Below are positions 15,727-25,269 of a stretch of 64,000 nucleotides of DNA, one piece after another. Under the pieces are notes generated by a model. The model was not told the DNA's origin, did not search any database, and saw only the letters and a list, made by a program, of their open reading frames with translations. Both the position numbers and the translations under genes were made by a program. This stretch comes from DASVVT01 sp036386415 (lineage in GTDB: Bacteria; Acidobacteriota; Blastocatellia; Pyrinomonadales; Pyrinomonadaceae), in contig DASVVT010000084.1 of NCBI GenBank assembly GCA_036386415.1, positions 1 through 64,000 on the forward strand, given 5' to 3'. The number at the start of each line of letters is the position of its first letter. Positions within the stretch are counted from its first letter, which is position 1.

Positions 15727-16248
15727 ATGCCTACGGTGGGAGGAAACGCAGCTTTTGCTCTGGCGAGCAGTCTGTTGGGAGTCCGTCTCAATCCCTTTCG
15801 CGGCTTCAATTTCTTCGTCGAGATAGAGGGGATTCTGGCCGGCGGCTTTTCCGAATGCAGCGGCTTGCAGGTGGAGACCGAAACAAAGGATTACCCGGAA
15901 GGCGGTCTCAACGATTACGTCCACCGTTTTCGCGGACGAACAATCTACCAGCCGCTCATTCTCAAGCACGGGCTGAGTATGATTGACGGCCTGTGGCGCT
16001 GGCATCAGGACGTGATCCAGGGCACGGTCGAACGCAAAAACGGTACGATCTACCTGTTGAATCGGATGCATCTTCCGGTCATGTGGTGGGACTTCAAAGG
16101 GAGCTTCCCGACGAAGTGGACTGGCCCGGATTTACGCGCCGATTCCAATAGCATCGCATTTGAAAGCGTGACGCTCGCTCATCAGGGTTTGAGCCGTCCG
16201 GCGGCGGCAATCGTCGCCGCCGCTTTTGGCGCGGCGATTGGAGACTAA
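15727..16248 (+). CDS. Inner tube protein 2 (T4 gp19-like, Pvc5-like)
   Basis: 173 residues. A 20-residue N-terminal extension precedes NPFRGFNFFVEIEGILAGGF, and the family landmarks ECSGLQVETET, DYPEGGLNDY, ILKHGLSM, GTVERKNGTIYLLN and SFPTKWTGPD follow. It ends in an Ala-rich tail (RPAAAIVAAAFGAAIGD) absent from tube 1. It is probably the baseplate-proximal tube initiator, as Pvc5 is. AAAGGAG about 8 nt upstream supports the ATG. Confidence 0.9.
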   Translation: MPTVGGNAAFALASSLLGVRLNPFRGFNFFVEIEGILAGGFSECSGLQVETETKDYPEGGLNDYVHRFRGRTIYQPLILKHGLSMIDGLWRWHQDVIQGTVERKNGTIYLLNRMHLPVMWWDFKGSFPTKWTGPDLRADSNSIAFESVTLAHQGLSRPAAAIVAAAFGAAIGD

Positions 16249-16278
16249 CCCGAAACACCTCCGGCGGATTTTTCGACG

Positions 16279-18150
16279 ATGGAAGAGCAACCAGATCAAA
16301 TAACTGAAAGAGCCGAAGAAGCGCGGAAGTCTTCCGATCAGGTCAGTCTGCTCGGGCGGCACCCTGCGTCTCCCGGCCTCATAGACCTGCAACAGCCGCA
16401 ACAACATTACGCGCGCACGGCTCTGTGGGTTGCGCAACGATTTCCACTGCTTGGTCGCTTGAAGAATCGCTACGCCACAAGAGACGACCTCGCGGCGGAG
16501 GGTCAGCCGTTCATGATGAAGCATCCGTGGAGGGAAGGAACAGATGATCTTTCAAGCGCGGGTCAATCTTTCTCATCTGCGGCCCAGACCCTCTCATCGA
16601 CAACTCAAGCTTCTGCGTTAGCGACCGGTTCTCCAAGACCGCCTGAAGCTCATGCTGCACGCTTAATCACTTCTCCCACAGACTCCTCGTCTGCGTCTCC
16701 GGTCATGGTGCGTGTCAGCCGTAGACCCCCGCCATCGGCCTTGGAATCTGACCCGACCATCGTGCCGGGCGTCGCGCCTGGCGCGGCCACGCCCGATGCT
16801 AAGGCCGACACAACGTCACACGTCGTCAACAATCTTCAATCTGGCGCAGCAGCAGCCGAGCCGCCCAAACTGTCGCCGTCATCTATGATTTTTACGAAGC
16901 GAAGCGGCGAAATGGCGCGCGATGAGACAAAAAGCAGCGCGGCAGAAAACAGAGCAGCAGAAAGCAGCGCGGCTGAGGAGATGGAGAGAAAGACCGCCAA
17001 CCCGGCACAGGGCGACGACATCTCAAGCCGCCACCCTTCAACTATTGTGTCGCCCGGAGCGCAGGCATCCGCCAGCGTCACTAGAACCGAGTCGAACGCG
17101 AATCCAGATGCGGCGAGACTGTTGACGATCATGCGAGTCAGCCCGTCAGCCTCTTCAGAGATCATCAATAGATCAGAGTTGAAACAGCCTCCAACCTCTC
17201 AGGCCGCAGCTCAATTGACCTTACAAAATAGCGCGGCGGTGAAGTCTGAGGAGACGAGAGTGAAGGCCGTAGCTCCGCTCACAATGGACGAGACTGAAGC
17301 TCCGGGCGCGATGGGCGCAACTCAGCTTCCGTTCAGAAGCGGCACTGGAACCCATCCCGAAATCTCGGAAGCAGCAATAGAGCGTGACAGGAAAGTAGGT
17401 TTGGAGGTGGCTTCTGTTCAGATGAGCAGCCCTGATTCTGAGACCGCGCTGCCACTCGTGCCGAGCCGTCAAGAATCAACTACGGAGATTGTCAACCGGT
17501 CAGTTTCAAGCCCTGCTTTATCCTCTTTGACTGACGGTGAATTGGTTCTGCGAAAGGCTCCCAACGTTGAGTCCACGGGACAGCAACAAGAGGGGGACGC
17601 CTTGAGTGCGGGCCTGATGGATAAGAGCCCGGACGCCCAGCCTGACGTGACGATAGGAGCAAGCGTCGAGGCTACGAAAGCTTCATCATCCGAGATGACT
17701 TTAGCCACACTTCCAACGGTCAATCAACCCGCCGCGCCATCCCGTATAGAGCGCTTTGCGCAAGGCGATCAATTGGGCGCTTCTGCGTCCACGGAAAACT
17801 CAGCAGTCAATAAGCAGAGCGGCCAGCCTGTCTTTGCCAGGGAGATACGGGAAAGCTCATCCCGCACGGCAGAGCCAACCATCATCTGGCGTACGAGTAC
17901 TGCCAGCACCCCGGCAGATCAGTCTGTGGGTGCTGCGGCCAACGGCACGATGCCGCTCATCTTGCGTCAACCTGAGAATCCCCCCGCCGCGAGCGAGCAA
18001 TCACAGAGCGATCAAGCAATCGTTCCCCCTGCGGCTACGGAACAAGCACAGGGCGTTGAGATTGACGTGGGGCAGATCACCAGGAGCGTCATACGCTCTC
18101 TTTCACGCAGGCTGGCGGTGGAACGTGAACGCAGGGGGATCGTCAAATGA
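16279..18150 (+). CDS. Long disordered eCIS protein with conserved C-terminal helix
   Basis: 623 residues, mostly low-complexity Ser/Ala/Thr/Pro/Glu sequence with no predicted fold. Only the ends look ordered: an N-terminal part (YARTALWVAQRFPLLGRLKN) and a C-terminal Arg-rich helix, VGQITRSVIRSLSRRLAVER, followed by ERRG. Short, similarly placed eCIS genes end in the same kind of RRL-VERER-G helix, so the C-terminus is likely the conserved anchor. It lies between tube 2 and the LysM protein. No classical helical tape measure exists in the locus, so a length-ruler role is possible but only inference. The stop overlaps the next ATG (ATGA). Ribosome site is weak. Confidence 0.65.
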   Translation: MEEQPDQITERAEEARKSSDQVSLLGRHPASPGLIDLQQPQQHYARTALWVAQRFPLLGRLKNRYATRDDLAAEGQPFMMKHPWREGTDDLSSAGQSFSSAAQTLSSTTQASALATGSPRPPEAHAARLITSPTDSSSASPVMVRVSRRPPPSALESDPTIVPGVAPGAATPDAKADTTSHVVNNLQSGAAAAEPPKLSPSSMIFTKRSGEMARDETKSSAAENRAAESSAAEEMERKTANPAQGDDISSRHPSTIVSPGAQASASVTRTESNANPDAARLLTIMRVSPSASSEIINRSELKQPPTSQAAAQLTLQNSAAVKSEETRVKAVAPLTMDETEAPGAMGATQLPFRSGTGTHPEISEAAIERDRKVGLEVASVQMSSPDSETALPLVPSRQESTTEIVNRSVSSPALSSLTDGELVLRKAPNVESTGQQQEGDALSAGLMDKSPDAQPDVTIGASVEATKASSSEMTLATLPTVNQPAAPSRIERFAQGDQLGASASTENSAVNKQSGQPVFAREIRESSSRTAEPTIIWRTSTASTPADQSVGAAANGTMPLILRQPENPPAASEQSQSDQAIVPPAATEQAQGVEIDVGQITRSVIRSLSRRLAVERERRGIVK

Positions 18151-18845
18151 CATTAGCGAAACTGACCATCACACCACGAGACCCCTCGAAGCTTGAGGAG
18201 ATCAAGGTGCTTTTTAACCCGACTTCCTATTCGATTAGTAAATCGGTCTCGTGGGAGCCGCCGCGCCCTCCGACGACCACAGAGGGGAAAGCAACCGGAG
18301 TCACGAACAGAGAATTTAACGCTCCGCTGCTACAGTTTGGCGGGGGCAGCAGCCGCACCCTCACGCTTAATCTCTTTTTCGACGTGACCGAGGAGGCGGC
18401 CTCCGGCAAACCGAGAGACGTGCGGAATTGGACTAATAAATTCGTCGCCCTGACACGCATCGAGCGCGTCGGCAATGATCCACAGCAGCCGCCCGTCTGC
18501 GACATCACCTGGGGCGACGGGCCGCCGAAAAATTCTGATTTTCCATTCACCGGCGTGGTCACAAGCCTGAGTCAGGAATTCACCCTCTTTGAAAGTGATG
18601 GGAGGCCGGTACGCGCCAACCTGTCGGTTATCTTTAAAGAGTTTCTGGTGCCGGAGAAAGATAAGCGCGATAACGATCCCGAGTTCACGACGCGCATCGT
18701 CAAACGCGGTGACACTTTAAGCAGCATCGCCGCAGAGATGTACAACGACCCTTCGCTCTGGCGTGTCATCGCCGACACCAACAATCTGGCCGACCCGCGT
18801 CGGCTCAACATCGGGATGGCGCTGAGTGTCCCGAAAATTCGGTGA
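18147..18845 (+). CDS. LysM-domain baseplate protein (Pvc7-like)
   Basis: 232 residues. It opens with LAKLTITPRDPSKLEEIKVL and FNPTSYSISKSVSWE, the typical beginning of eCIS/phage LysM baseplate proteins (T4 gp53-like). It ends in a LysM motif, IVKRGDTLSSIAAEMYNDPS, then WRVIADTNNL and LNIGMALSVP. In contractile systems this protein glues the hub to the wedge. It starts by ATGA overlap with the preceding gene. Confidence 0.9.
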   Translation: MTLAKLTITPRDPSKLEEIKVLFNPTSYSISKSVSWEPPRPPTTTEGKATGVTNREFNAPLLQFGGGSSRTLTLNLFFDVTEEAASGKPRDVRNWTNKFVALTRIERVGNDPQQPPVCDITWGDGPPKNSDFPFTGVVTSLSQEFTLFESDGRPVRANLSVIFKEFLVPEKDKRDNDPEFTTRIVKRGDTLSSIAAEMYNDPSLWRVIADTNNLADPRRLNIGMALSVPKIR

Positions 18846-18895
18846 GTGTAAATGTTCCGCAGTTTGAAATGATGAGCGCTGCGCTCTAAAAGCCT

Positions 18896-19969
18896 ATGGC
18901 GGTTCCCGATCTTAACAACCCGCTCGCCCCTAGCTTCAGGGTCACAATTGATGGAACTGATCTACCCTTTGAAGCCGAAGCGCATACCGTTGCCGTGACG
19001 GTCGATGATACGGTCGAGTTGCCGAGCATGTTTACCTTGGAGTTGGTCGGCTCTGCCGATCAAGCGGCTGACACTTCCTGGGTAGATGACGAGAGCCTGT
19101 TCGCCACCGGCAAGGTGGTCGAAATCAAATTGGGGTACGGCGACGACGTGGAAAGCCTGATCGTCGGTGAGATCACAGGACTCGAACCGGAGTTCATCTT
19201 TGATCGGCGTCCCAGCCTGATCGTGCGCGGTTATGACCGCCGTCACCGTCTGCAAAGAGGCCGTCAGACCCGAACCTTCATTCAACAGAAAGATAGTGAG
19301 ATCGCCGAAAAAATTGCCCGCGAAGCGGGATTGACCCCACAGGTGATTGATAGCGCGGTCGTCCATGATTATGTCATTCAGGCTAACCAGACCGATCTGC
19401 TCTTTTTGCAGGAGCGCGCCGGGCGCATTCAATTCGAAGTCGTAGTCGAAGACAAGAAAATGATCTTCCGCCCGGTCTCGAACGACAAGAGCGAAGTTCT
19501 GACCCTCACGATGGACGATCACCTGTTGGAGTTTTATCCACAGCTCTCTTCGCTTCAGCAGGTCAGCGAAGTCAGCGTGCGCGGTTGGAGTCCCAAGGAG
19601 AAGAAAGAGATGGTTGGCAAAGCCAAGACTGGCGATGAAGTCTCAACCATGGGTGGGAAACAGAGCGGGCCGAAGCTGAGCCAGGGTGCGTTTGGCACGG
19701 CGGTCGGGATGGTCAGCGCCCAACCCGTCATGACGCAGGCTGAGGCGGATCAGATCGCGAAAGCTCGTCTCAACGAGCTGGCGCTGCTGCTGGTCAGTGG
19801 CGAGGGCACCTGCCTGGGACGGACAGACCTGCGCGCGGGGAAAGTCATCAAGATAGATGGTGTGGGCAAGCGATTCAGTGGTCAATACTACGTCACGGCA
19901 GCGACCCACCGCTATGACCCGCAAGACGGCTATCGCACACATTTCACTGTTCGGAGGAACGCCTCGTGA
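18896..19969 (+). CDS. Spike hub protein (phage late control D / gp27-like half of Pvc8)
   Basis: 357 residues with the VgrG N-terminal/gpD fold: PSFRVTIDGTDLPF, a VKIG-type strand region VVEIKLGYGDDVESLIVGEI, ITGLEPEF and SLIVRGYDRRHRLQRGRQTR, then EKIAREAGLTPQV and LLFLQERAGRIQFEV. It forms the ring joining tube and spike. In Photorhabdus Pvc8 the gp27-like and gp5-like parts are fused; here they are two genes overlapping by GTGA. The ATG has only a poor ribosome site. Confidence 0.9.
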   Translation: MAVPDLNNPLAPSFRVTIDGTDLPFEAEAHTVAVTVDDTVELPSMFTLELVGSADQAADTSWVDDESLFATGKVVEIKLGYGDDVESLIVGEITGLEPEFIFDRRPSLIVRGYDRRHRLQRGRQTRTFIQQKDSEIAEKIAREAGLTPQVIDSAVVHDYVIQANQTDLLFLQERAGRIQFEVVVEDKKMIFRPVSNDKSEVLTLTMDDHLLEFYPQLSSLQQVSEVSVRGWSPKEKKEMVGKAKTGDEVSTMGGKQSGPKLSQGAFGTAVGMVSAQPVMTQAEADQIAKARLNELALLLVSGEGTCLGRTDLRAGKVIKIDGVGKRFSGQYYVTAATHRYDPQDGYRTHFTVRRNAS

Positions 19970-20613
19970 ATCTGTTTGACATCCTCGGGCGCATGGAAGA
20001 AGGAGAAGCCACGGCGAGCCGCATCAACGGCGTCGTGGTCGGAGTCGTGACCAATACTCAAGACCCGGATGGCATGGGTCGCGTGAAAGTAAAGTTCCCC
20101 TGGCTCAGCGATGCCGACGAGAGCAACTGGGCGCGCATCGCCGTTCCCATGGCGGGCAAGGAACGCGGCATCTATTTTCTGCCCGAAGTTGATGATGAAG
20201 TGCTGGTGGCTTTTGAACATGGGGATGCGCGTTTCCCATACGTGGTGGGCGCTCTATGGAATGGTACGGACGCGCCGCCCGCCAAAAATGATGACGGGAA
20301 GAATGATATCCGCGTCATTAAATCACGCAGCGGCCACGTCATTCGTCTGACCGACAAGGACGGCGAAGAGAAGATCGAGCTCATCGACAAAAGTGAGAAG
20401 AACAGCATCGTTTTCGACACGGCGAAAAACACGATCACTATTACGACGGATAAAGACATCACGCTTTCCGCGTCTCAAGGCACGATCAAGCTCGACGCGC
20501 AGAAGATTGAGATCAAATCTTCAGCCGATACCAAGATCGAAGCCGGAGCGGGCATGGATGTCAAAGCCTCCGGCGAGATGAACATCAAGGGAGCGACCGT
20601 CAATATCAATTGA
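19966..20613 (+). CDS. Spike protein (gp5 OB-fold and beta-helix half of Pvc8/VgrG)
   Basis: 215 residues from GTG 19966, which overlaps the previous stop. An OB-fold domain (GVVVGVVTNTQDPDGMGRVK, VKFPWLSDADESNWARI, FLPEVDDEVLVAFEHGD, VVGALWNG) is followed by beta-helix repeats (IELIDKSEKNSIVF; ITLSASQGTIKLDAQKIEIK; MNIKGATVNIN), as in the needle of gp5/VgrG. It carries the PAAR tip encoded next. No lysozyme domain is inserted. Confidence 0.9.
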   Translation: MNLFDILGRMEEGEATASRINGVVVGVVTNTQDPDGMGRVKVKFPWLSDADESNWARIAVPMAGKERGIYFLPEVDDEVLVAFEHGDARFPYVVGALWNGTDAPPAKNDDGKNDIRVIKSRSGHVIRLTDKDGEEKIELIDKSEKNSIVFDTAKNTITITTDKDITLSASQGTIKLDAQKIEIKSSADTKIEAGAGMDVKASGEMNIKGATVNIN

Positions 20614-20616
20614 GCT

Positions 20617-21015
20617 ATGGGCATGCCGGCAGCCAAACAGGGCGACCAGATTATCGCCGTCGATACGCACATCGTGATGGTTCCATCACCGGGCGGCCCC
20701 GTGCCGACGCCGCTGCCGCATCCGTTTACGGGCATCATCAACGGCGGCCTCAGCAACGATGTCAAGATCATGGGAAAGGCGGCGGCGACCGTTGACAGTA
20801 CGGCTGACAACACTCCGCCGCACATCCCGACGCCGCCGGGCACCTCTTTTCAAAAGCCGCCATCGGACAAAGCGACGATCAAGATCGGCAGCTCGACCGT
20901 CAAGATCAACGGCAAGATGGCCGCGCGCAACGGCGATACGGCGATGACTTGCAACGACCCTGCCGATTTGCCGAACGGGAAGATCATCGCCGTCGGCACG
21001 GTTTTGATTGGATAG
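20617..21015 (+). CDS. PAAR-like spike tip protein
   Basis: 132 residues. MGMPAAKQGDQIIAVDTHIV, HPFTGIINGGLS and VKIMGKAAATVDS, then KIGSSTVKINGKMAARNGDT, and final IIAVGTVLIG match PAAR/DUF4150-type proteins that sharpen the spike and bind a metal ion. The gene begins 3 bases after the stop of the spike gene. Confidence 0.85.
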   Translation: MGMPAAKQGDQIIAVDTHIVMVPSPGGPVPTPLPHPFTGIINGGLSNDVKIMGKAAATVDSTADNTPPHIPTPPGTSFQKPPSDKATIKIGSSTVKINGKMAARNGDTAMTCNDPADLPNGKIIAVGTVLIG

Positions 21016-21154
21016 AGAGATCGACCAAGAACCTCTTCAAGATGGCAGGGCGCGCAAAGCGTCGAATGTTTCCGGTTAGTCTCAGGGGCGTTCGCTGCTT
21101 GAGCAGGCGATCAGTTTTGTGAGTGATTCGTGAGCGGGTCAAAAGGAGAGATGA

Positions 21155-21559
21155 GTGGTGTCTAAACCGTTCTTAGGCGTCGGCTGGTCGTATCCGCTTG
21201 AGATAGAGACGGAGGGTGACGAGAGAGGCGCGCTGAAGCTGGCACGATATGAAGAGAGCGTGCGCCAGTCAATCTGGATCATTCTCGGCACGGCCAAGGG
21301 CGAGCGTGTGATGCGCTCGAATTTCGGCTGCGGGATTTACGATCTGGTCTTCGAGGTCAACTCAGCTTCCACCGCCGGGAGGATCGTCCAGGAGATCAGG
21401 GAAGCGCTCCTCCTCTTTGAGCCGCGCATTGACGTGCTGGAGGTTCAAGTGCAGCCGGAAGGCGCGGTGCTGTTAATCAGCATTGATTATCAAGTCCGGG
21501 CGACTAATAACATTTTCAATCTGGTCTATCCGTTCTATCTGGAAAGGAGCGCCGGGTAG
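21155..21559 (+). CDS. Baseplate wedge protein gp25/GPW-like (Pvc9)
   Basis: 134 residues. LGVGWSYPLEIETEGD, ARYEESVRQSIWIILGTAKG and ERVMRSNFGCGIYDLVFE (the EPR-like box of gp25 here reads RSNFGCG), then LLFEPRIDVLEVQV and DYQVRATNN, are the family pattern. AAAAGGAGAG precedes the GTG start. The stop overlaps the GTG of the next gene (TAGTG). Confidence 0.92.
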   Translation: MVSKPFLGVGWSYPLEIETEGDERGALKLARYEESVRQSIWIILGTAKGERVMRSNFGCGIYDLVFEVNSASTAGRIVQEIREALLLFEPRIDVLEVQVQPEGAVLLISIDYQVRATNNIFNLVYPFYLERSAG

Positions 21560-24500
21560 TGGCAGTTGCGGCTCCGAAAATAGATGAGCGCACGGCGAAA
21601 GAAGTGCAGGAGCTGTGTGTCGTCCTGGCAGACATGCCGGTACCCTTCGACCCGCATAAGGGAGTCAGCGCCGCGCTGATCGGTGCTTTCAGCCGTTTGG
21701 CCGAACTCATCATCGAGCGCCTGAACAGTGTGCCGGACAAGAATTTCCTTGCGTTCCTGGATTTGCTCGGAGCCTCGCCTTTAGCGCCGCGTCCGGCGCG
21801 CGTCCCGCTCACGTTCTCATTAGCGGGGGCGAGCACGGTTGACGGGGTTATCCCAGCCGGAACGCAGGCGGCTGCGCCACCGGCGGAAGGCGAAAAAGAA
21901 CCGACCATTTTTGAGACCGAGCGTGAGCTGGTGGTGACGGCGGCGCGATTGACCGGAATCTTCGTTCGCGATCCGACACAGGATACGTATGCCGATTACA
22001 GCTCGATCATCAACGCAGAAGCGTCCGTCCCCGTTCCAATCTTCCAGGGAGACCAGCGGATCGAGCACATTCTCTATCTCAGCCACGACCGATTGTTCAG
22101 TTACCCCGGCCTGAAAGAGCTGAGATTGAGCTTGACCCTTGAGAGCGAGAGAGCACCTGCGCCCACGAATGTTGAAAGGGAGGCAGAACCTCAACCAGTA
22201 ACTGTGCAATGGGAGTTTTGGGACGGAACTCAATGGGCTCCCAGGCCGCCGGAAGCGGACGCAAGAAGTCTGGAGCCGACTGATAAAGTAGCCCCTGTCT
22301 CCGTGCTCCGCGCCGGAGAAGTACGCTTTACCGATCCCCTTCCCTTTGTGCGACAGACCGTGATGGGGCTGGAAAAATACTGGCTGCGCTGCCGCTTGAT
22401 GACGCCGCTCACCCCTCCCGCTCAAGGGCGCTTGCCGGTCATCCAGAGGATTGGGATACAGGCATTCGCTGGCCGGAGCAATCTTCAAATAGAGAAAGCT
22501 TTCTTGAATGATACTGCGCTTGATCTGAGCAAAGACTTCTTCCCCTTCGGCGAGAAACCCAGGTTTGGAGAGACGCTCGCCCTGATGACGAGTGAGGCAT
22601 TCGCAGAGCCCGGCTCATCCATCAAGCTGCATGTCAAGTTGGTCAATCCAACTGAGCCTGATACGGGGCGTGCGGTTGACGCGGCGATGGCGGCGGCGAG
22701 ATCGGCTCAGAAGGCCGCTGAGATAGCGTCGATGGCTGCTCGTGAAAATCAGCGAGCCGTGTCGCCGACTCCTCCTGTTGTCACATTAATTGAGGCATCG
22801 CTTCAGATGTCCGGGAAAGCAACCGACCTCGCGGCAGGGGCGACGGGAACAGCGCAGGCGGCACAAAAAATGGCGACGTCGAGAGAGCGTTTAGCTCAGG
22901 CGCAGAAGGCTGTGAAGTTAGCGGATGATGCGGTTCAAGCAGCTCAGGCGTCGGCTCAGGCGTCTGTGTTTGTCTCTGTGAATATGAGAACGGCGATAGA
23001 GGCACAGACGGCTACGGCTGAAGCGCGTCGTTCAGTGGAAGTCGCGACACGGGAGATGACGGCTATCAAGGAGGCGGCGGCTCCTCCCATTCCTCCGACC
23101 AGAGCTTCTGCTGATCTCAAGCTGAAATGGGAATTGTCGAGCGGCAGCGCGTGGATCGAGCTGGGCACGACGACCAGGGACGGAGTGAGCGGAAGCTTTT
23201 CCGACGGCACGAAAGCTTTTACTCAAAGCGGTGACGTGAGCTTCACTCTTCCAGACCAACCCGCCAGGACGACCATCGGCGGGGTCGAGGGGTACTGGAT
23301 ACGCGTGCGCATTGTTTCCGGCAACTATGGCGAAGAGACCCATTTTCAACTCAAAGACCCGAATGACCCCGCACAAGGTTATCAGCTCAACGATCCTACG
23401 GATCGGGCTAAGGGTTATGTCCTCGTGCCCGCCAGTTTCGCGCCGCCCTCAATCAGCTCAATCACTGTTGATTACAATTTGACATCCGGGAAGGAGCAGC
23501 CGGAATCCGTCCTGACCTATAACGATTTCGTTTACGGGGATGTCACTGGCTCGCAATCTTTCGCGCCCTTCCAAGCGACGGAGGAGGAGCATCCGACACT
23601 CTCTCTGTGCTTCACGCTGCCTGCGCAGCGAAGCGCTTTCCCCAACCGGACGATCAGTCTCTACACCAGCGTGGCCGAGATCAAGTACGGCGAAATACCC
23701 TTTAAGACGGGAGTGGCGGCACAGGAAGAAGTAGCAGCAAGTGATCCGGCCAGCGGGCGGTTACATCTTGCATGGACTTACTGGAACGGCAAGACGTGGG
23801 GCAAGCTGGTCGTGAGCGACGAGTCCGTGAGCTTTACTCTGCCGGGTCTGATTGAATTCTTAGGCCCCTCGGACATGACTCGCCGCCGCGATTTCGGGAT
23901 CGACGCATACTGGGTGCGGGTCGAGTGGCAGAGTGGTCAATACGAGGTCATCCCCAGACTGAAGCGTCTGCTACTGAACACCACCATAGCTGCGCAGACC
24001 GTCACCATCGACAACGAAATCCTCGGTTCGAGCGACGGGCGCATCAATCAGAAGTTTCGCACGACGCGCGCGCCCGTCCTGCCCGGTCAGCGCCTGGCCG
24101 TGCGCGAACAGGAGATGCCCTCCCCCGCTGAAGAGAAGAAGATCATCAGCGAAGAAGGCGCGGACGCGATCAACGTCGTGGCGGATAGCGCCGGACGCCC
24201 GCGAGAGATTTGGGTGCGTTGGCACGAAGTGCCGGATTTTTATGGCTCGGAGGCGCGCGACCGTCATTACAAGCTCGATCATCTGACAGGCGAGGTACGT
24301 TTTGGTGACGGGCTGCGCGGGCTTATTCCGCCGATCAGCACCGGCAACATACTTGTGACCAGATACCAGACCGGAGGCGGAGCATCGGGCAATCGTCCGG
24401 CGGGCACGATCACACAACTGAAAACCACTGTGCCGTATGTCGATAAAGTGACCAATGTTGAAGCGGCAGCAGGCGGCGCGGACGCCGAAACGACCTCATC

Positions 24501-25119
24501 GCTGATTGCGCGCGCGCCGCAGACCTTACGCCACCAGTATCGTGCAGTGACGCTGGAAGACTATCAAGACCTGGCGATACTGGCTTCGCCCGGCGTGGCG
24601 CGTGCCAAGTGCGTCCCACTATACGACCTGGCCGCTGACCCTGATGCCACTCACCAGAAGCCCGGCACGGTCAGCCTCGTCATCGTGCCCCGCCTACGCG
24701 ATCCTAAGCCTTTACCAAGCCTGGAGCTGATTGACGCGGTGCGCGATTACATCAACGAGCGACGGCTTCCGGTGGGCAAACTGGTGATCGTCGGCCCGGA
24801 ATTTGTCCGCGTCGATGTCGAGGCTGTCATCAGCCTGACTTCTTTAGACATCGGAACCGAAGTTGAAGCGAACGTTCTGCTCGCGCTCTCGCGCTACTTG
24901 CACCCTTTAACCGGCGGGCTCGACGGCACGGGTTGGGATTTTGGCCGCAAGCCATACAAATCCGATTTGTATGCGTTGCTCGAAGCAATCGACGGTGTAG
25001 ACCACATCAACCTGCTCGATGTCGTCGAGACAGAAGACCGCGAGGGCATCAGCCAGACAGGCCGTTTTCTGGTCTACTCCGGCTTTCACAAGATCAGCCT
25101 GACTTTTGAAGCGGGGTGA
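21559..25119 (+). CDS. Large baseplate J-like protein (Pvc11-like) with Ala-rich insertion
   Basis: 1186 residues. The N-terminal part (FSRLAELIIERLNSVPDKNF, LAFLDLLGASPLAPRPARVP) and the C-terminal part (YKLDHLTGEVRFGDGLRGLI, then SLIARAPQTLRHQYRAVTLE, KPYKSDLYALLEAIDGVDHI) are standard for the big eCIS gpJ protein that forms the wedge. Between about residues 370 and 515 lies an inserted Ala/Thr/Gln-rich helical segment (AAMAAARSAQKAAEIASMAA; QAAQASAQASVFVS), flanked by two similar beta domains. Length exceeds that of typical Pvc11, probably owing to these insertions. Confidence 0.9.
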   Translation: MAVAAPKIDERTAKEVQELCVVLADMPVPFDPHKGVSAALIGAFSRLAELIIERLNSVPDKNFLAFLDLLGASPLAPRPARVPLTFSLAGASTVDGVIPAGTQAAAPPAEGEKEPTIFETERELVVTAARLTGIFVRDPTQDTYADYSSIINAEASVPVPIFQGDQRIEHILYLSHDRLFSYPGLKELRLSLTLESERAPAPTNVEREAEPQPVTVQWEFWDGTQWAPRPPEADARSLEPTDKVAPVSVLRAGEVRFTDPLPFVRQTVMGLEKYWLRCRLMTPLTPPAQGRLPVIQRIGIQAFAGRSNLQIEKAFLNDTALDLSKDFFPFGEKPRFGETLALMTSEAFAEPGSSIKLHVKLVNPTEPDTGRAVDAAMAAARSAQKAAEIASMAARENQRAVSPTPPVVTLIEASLQMSGKATDLAAGATGTAQAAQKMATSRERLAQAQKAVKLADDAVQAAQASAQASVFVSVNMRTAIEAQTATAEARRSVEVATREMTAIKEAAAPPIPPTRASADLKLKWELSSGSAWIELGTTTRDGVSGSFSDGTKAFTQSGDVSFTLPDQPARTTIGGVEGYWIRVRIVSGNYGEETHFQLKDPNDPAQGYQLNDPTDRAKGYVLVPASFAPPSISSITVDYNLTSGKEQPESVLTYNDFVYGDVTGSQSFAPFQATEEEHPTLSLCFTLPAQRSAFPNRTISLYTSVAEIKYGEIPFKTGVAAQEEVAASDPASGRLHLAWTYWNGKTWGKLVVSDESVSFTLPGLIEFLGPSDMTRRRDFGIDAYWVRVEWQSGQYEVIPRLKRLLLNTTIAAQTVTIDNEILGSSDGRINQKFRTTRAPVLPGQRLAVREQEMPSPAEEKKIISEEGADAINVVADSAGRPREIWVRWHEVPDFYGSEARDRHYKLDHLTGEVRFGDGLRGLIPPISTGNILVTRYQTGGGASGNRPAGTITQLKTTVPYVDKVTNVEAAAGGADAETTSSLIARAPQTLRHQYRAVTLEDYQDLAILASPGVARAKCVPLYDLAADPDATHQKPGTVSLVIVPRLRDPKPLPSLELIDAVRDYINERRLPVGKLVIVGPEFVRVDVEAVISLTSLDIGTEVEANVLLALSRYLHPLTGGLDGTGWDFGRKPYKSDLYALLEAIDGVDHINLLDVVETEDREGISQTGRFLVYSGFHKISLTFEAG

Positions 25120-25130
25120 GAGCGTTGAAG

Positions 25131-25229
25131 GAAGATTTAAACGCCAGGAGCGCAAAAGAGGAAGACGCAAGGAAGCACCTCTTTGCGCCCTTTGCGAAAA
25201 GAGTTTGCGTCCTCTGCGTTTAAATCTTC
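25131..25229. repeat. Word-repeat hairpin H2 (GCAAAGG type)
   Basis: 99 bp with perfect 14-bp ends, GAAGATTTAAACGC and GCGTTTAAATCTTC. Inside, GCGCAAAAG and GACGCAAGG on the left mirror CTTTGCGCCCTTTGCG and TTTGCGTCCTCTGCG on the right. It separates the two baseplate J genes and lies in their 150-base gap, so it interrupts an otherwise tightly packed operon. Confidence 0.8.
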
Positions 25230-25269
25230 ACTTTGTGGAGACGCACCCAGGAGTTTAGCAGGTAAGATT

